A DNA stretch of 64,000 nucleotides from Laguncularia racemosa (taxonomy: Eukaryota > Streptophyta > Magnoliopsida > Myrtales > Combretaceae): assembly GCA_037954665.1 (NCBI GenBank), contig JBBMOL010000038.1, forward strand, positions 4,898,001 to 4,962,000. Reading direction: 5' to 3'. Numbering within the stretch: position 1 is the stretch's first letter; each line of letters begins with the position of its first letter. The notes beneath the pieces are model-generated. The model had not been told where the DNA came from and did no database searches. It was given only the letters and a program-made list of their open reading frames with translations. A program made the position numbers and the translations under genes. Shown here piece after piece: positions 62,235 to 64,000 of this stretch.

Positions 62235-62330
62235 ATTGTTAAGTGGTTAAGTCTATGTCTTTATATGTTTAAGGTCATAGGTTCAATTCCTTTTAAGAAT
62301 ATTTTATTTTTTTTTAATTTTTATTGATTA
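62235..62330 (+). mobile_element. Second tRNA-derived SINE candidate or fragment
   Basis: TTAAGTGGTTAAG (62239-62251) resembles box A and GGTTCAATTCC (62280-62290) resembles box B, at SINE/tRNA-like spacing. A T-rich tail follows. It does not form a full tRNA. The ends are approximate. Confidence 0.45.
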
Positions 62331-62339
62331 TCGGTATCT

Positions 62340-63400
62340 TAATAAAAGTTTTTTTTTTAGTTTTTTTAATAATCGATAAAATTGAAATTTATTTATTTAA
62401 AAAAATAGTTAACTAAATTAGCTCTCACTCAAAGATGACTTATTTATTAATAGTTATTTGATATAATTAGATTGTTAATGCTATGAGTGTTTTGATTTTA
62501 TAACATAAAATATTAGTGTGATATTACTGATGGGGAAAATATAATTTTAGTTTTTAACATTTATCTACTTTTTTATTTTAATCCTTAGGAATTTTTTTCT
62601 TTTATTTGAGTTTATAACGTTTTTAAAACTTCAAAAAAATATAACTGTCATTAAACTATTTGGACTATCTATCCAAATAAAATAACCACTCCTTAGAAAA
62701 GTCAATTTTCGTCTTTTAAAAATTGCAAAAAAAAAAGAATCAGCATAAGGTTCCTCTGGTTAAATGACGGAACTACAGGCGTAGACATGACATCATATAT
62801 AAACAATATATAATATAACCCAACAATTTAAGCACCAGGAATTAAGAAATCATAAAATCAAAATGGAGTGAAATGATTACTTGGTGGGTCCGTCGTTGAT
62901 TTAGGGCCAGACAACAACATTAAAAAAACAAGAGAAAGGTGAGGAAAAAAAAAAAGGTCGAAAGAAAACAAACAGAAAGAAGTTGTTAAAGGTCGGTGTC
63001 CAAGGGTTTCTTTAATTTTTTTTTTCTTTTTTCTTTTTTAATCTATTATTTAGGCGCCGTTTTTTAACAATAAATATTATTATTATATATATATTTAGCT
63101 TTTTTAATAGACAAATGCCTAGGCGAATCAAAAGCATCAAATAATTTGTAAAGATAATATATTTTTAATATTCTACTTTTTTTTTTTAATGAATCGAATA
63201 TGAATTGTTTTAACAATTGGGATCGATAAAAATTGAAGTTATGGTGACAGAGATAGAGAGAGAGAGAGGAGACAAAGATAAATGGAGAGGGACCACCGAA
63301 TGAGCCCATCGCACTAGAGGCCATAGAGTCTAAAGCCACAAGTCGTTATCATCACAGAGTGCGAAAGCACCCCCCGAAAAGCAAGAGAGATTGAAAGTGT
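62340..63400. other. AT-rich intergenic DNA grading into GC-richer sequence
   Basis: No supported gene. From about 62,860 composition rises and contains words typical of promoters, with a GA tract at about 63,250-63,270. The minus-strand 91-codon frame at 63064-63339 is low-complexity and not convincing. Confidence 0.35.
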
Positions 63401-63410
63401 TTGGTTTCTG

Positions 63411-63461
63411 TAGACTCTAGAGTCTAGTCTACGGCCGTGGACGGACAGACGGACGGACGGT
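63411..63461. repeat. 16-bp perfect palindrome and GGAC tetranucleotide repeat
   Basis: TAGACTCTAGAGTCTA at 63411-63426 is a perfect palindrome. It is followed by a short (GGAC/GACG)n run at about 63,439-63,461. Both lie in the GC-richer block. Confidence 0.85.
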
Positions 63462-63779
63462 CAGGATATACTTTGCCCCGCACACTCTTGCTTTGACCCT
63501 CTCTCTCTCTGAACTTAGTTTAATCGCAAAGGGTGCATGCGGAAGATGGAGCCTTTGTTTTGTTTCGCTTCGTCGCCATCTTATTTCCGAAATATTAACC
63601 GAATATGTACGGCATCAACGTGAAGTTTTTTTTTTTTTAATTTTTAAATTGCCTATGCAACAAATTGAATTCGAATTGAATTTAGGTAATAAAATTATAG
63701 TTGAGTTAAAAGAAAAAAAAATGTCCAATAATATTTGTTTAAACTCGTTTAATTAATATATATATTAATATATATTACA
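63462..63779. other. Unassigned sequence with a short open frame
   Basis: A CT-repeat tract (about 63,499-63,510) precedes ATG at about 63,546, which opens a 25-codon frame rich in Ser and Phe. It could be a decayed or partial first exon. No domain is visible and no clear donor was chosen. Confidence 0.2.
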
Positions 63780-64000
63780 GACCTAAATCCTCTGAAAACA
63801 AATACACTAAACCTTCATTCTTCTTTACTAACCCCTCTTCTCCTCTATCTCCGATCATTCTTTCTAACCTCTCTCTCTCTCTCCCAAGCACTAATAAGTG
63901 TCTATCTTCTATGGTTGATGAACCATAGGTCCTAAGTACGTAGACATACTTAGGTAATTATTTTTCTTTTGTCTAATACTTCCTTAATCTTCTTCCATCT
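63780..64000 (+). promoter_or_regulatory. Probable 5'UTR of a plus-strand gene beyond the window
   Basis: A TA-rich stretch (63,755-63,777) is followed by a long C/T-rich, G-poor leader with a CT microsatellite (about 63,872-63,884). Within it a four-residue upstream frame, ATGGTTGATGAACCATAG (63911-63928), lies inside a perfect 7-bp stem-loop (63910-63927). The main coding start is not in the window. Confidence 0.4.

Noticed and set aside
63064..63339. 91-codon minus-strand frame starting MALDSMASS
   Set aside because: It shifts quickly into AT-rich, lysine/tyrosine-rich sequence with no domain. No promoter or splice sites support it.

Overview
This window is plant nuclear DNA, most likely from a eudicot. 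It is strongly AT-rich. It has intron-containing genes with GT..AG introns, plant-type mitochondrial and snoRNP proteins, and a dense load of plant transposable elements. Nothing bacterial, organellar or CRISPR-like is present. The species cannot be fixed from the sequence alone.

Two complete protein-coding genes can be reconstructed exon by exon with every junction in frame. (1) A minus-strand gene, coding 10933 down to 3768, has 13 coding exons plus a probable 5'UTR exon near 11.5-11.6 kb. It encodes a 488-residue mitochondrial NADPH:adrenodoxin (ferredoxin) oxidoreductase. (2) A plus-strand gene, coding 28525 to 33112, has 5 coding exons plus a probable non-coding first exon. It encodes a 427-residue HIT-zinc-finger box C/D snoRNA assembly protein (BCD1/ZNHIT6-like). 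An exact telo-box lies just upstream of the second gene, which fits a ribosome-biogenesis function.

The rest is intergenic sequence and mobile DNA. At 34.28-42.68 kb lies an 8.4-kb LTR element with 1.9-kb LTRs, a 5-bp target duplication, almost no coding capacity and a tandem-repeat array just before the polypurine tract; it looks like a LARD or non-autonomous Ty3/gypsy element. At 49.96-55.37 kb lies a decayed Ty1/copia element with 711/712-bp LTRs, a perfect ATTAT target duplication, initiator-Met primer site, and a gag-protease-integrase-RT-RNase H order broken by many stops and frameshifts. It is inserted into a copy of another repeat whose uninterrupted relative sits at 12.1-13.3 kb, so the pre-insertion site can be inferred. 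Several MITE-like elements, two tRNA-derived SINE candidates and a decayed plant-mobile-domain (MULE-type) coding region at 58.3-60.2 kb complete the picture.

Two stretches (about 0.53-0.78 kb and 63.8-64.0 kb) look like promoter/5'UTR sequence of plus-strand genes whose coding parts I cannot see. I did not find a new multi-gene biological system. The most informative observations are the nested insertion history, the higher-order tandem array inside the LARD, LTR hairpin modules, and the duplicated telo-box segment upstream of the snoRNP gene.
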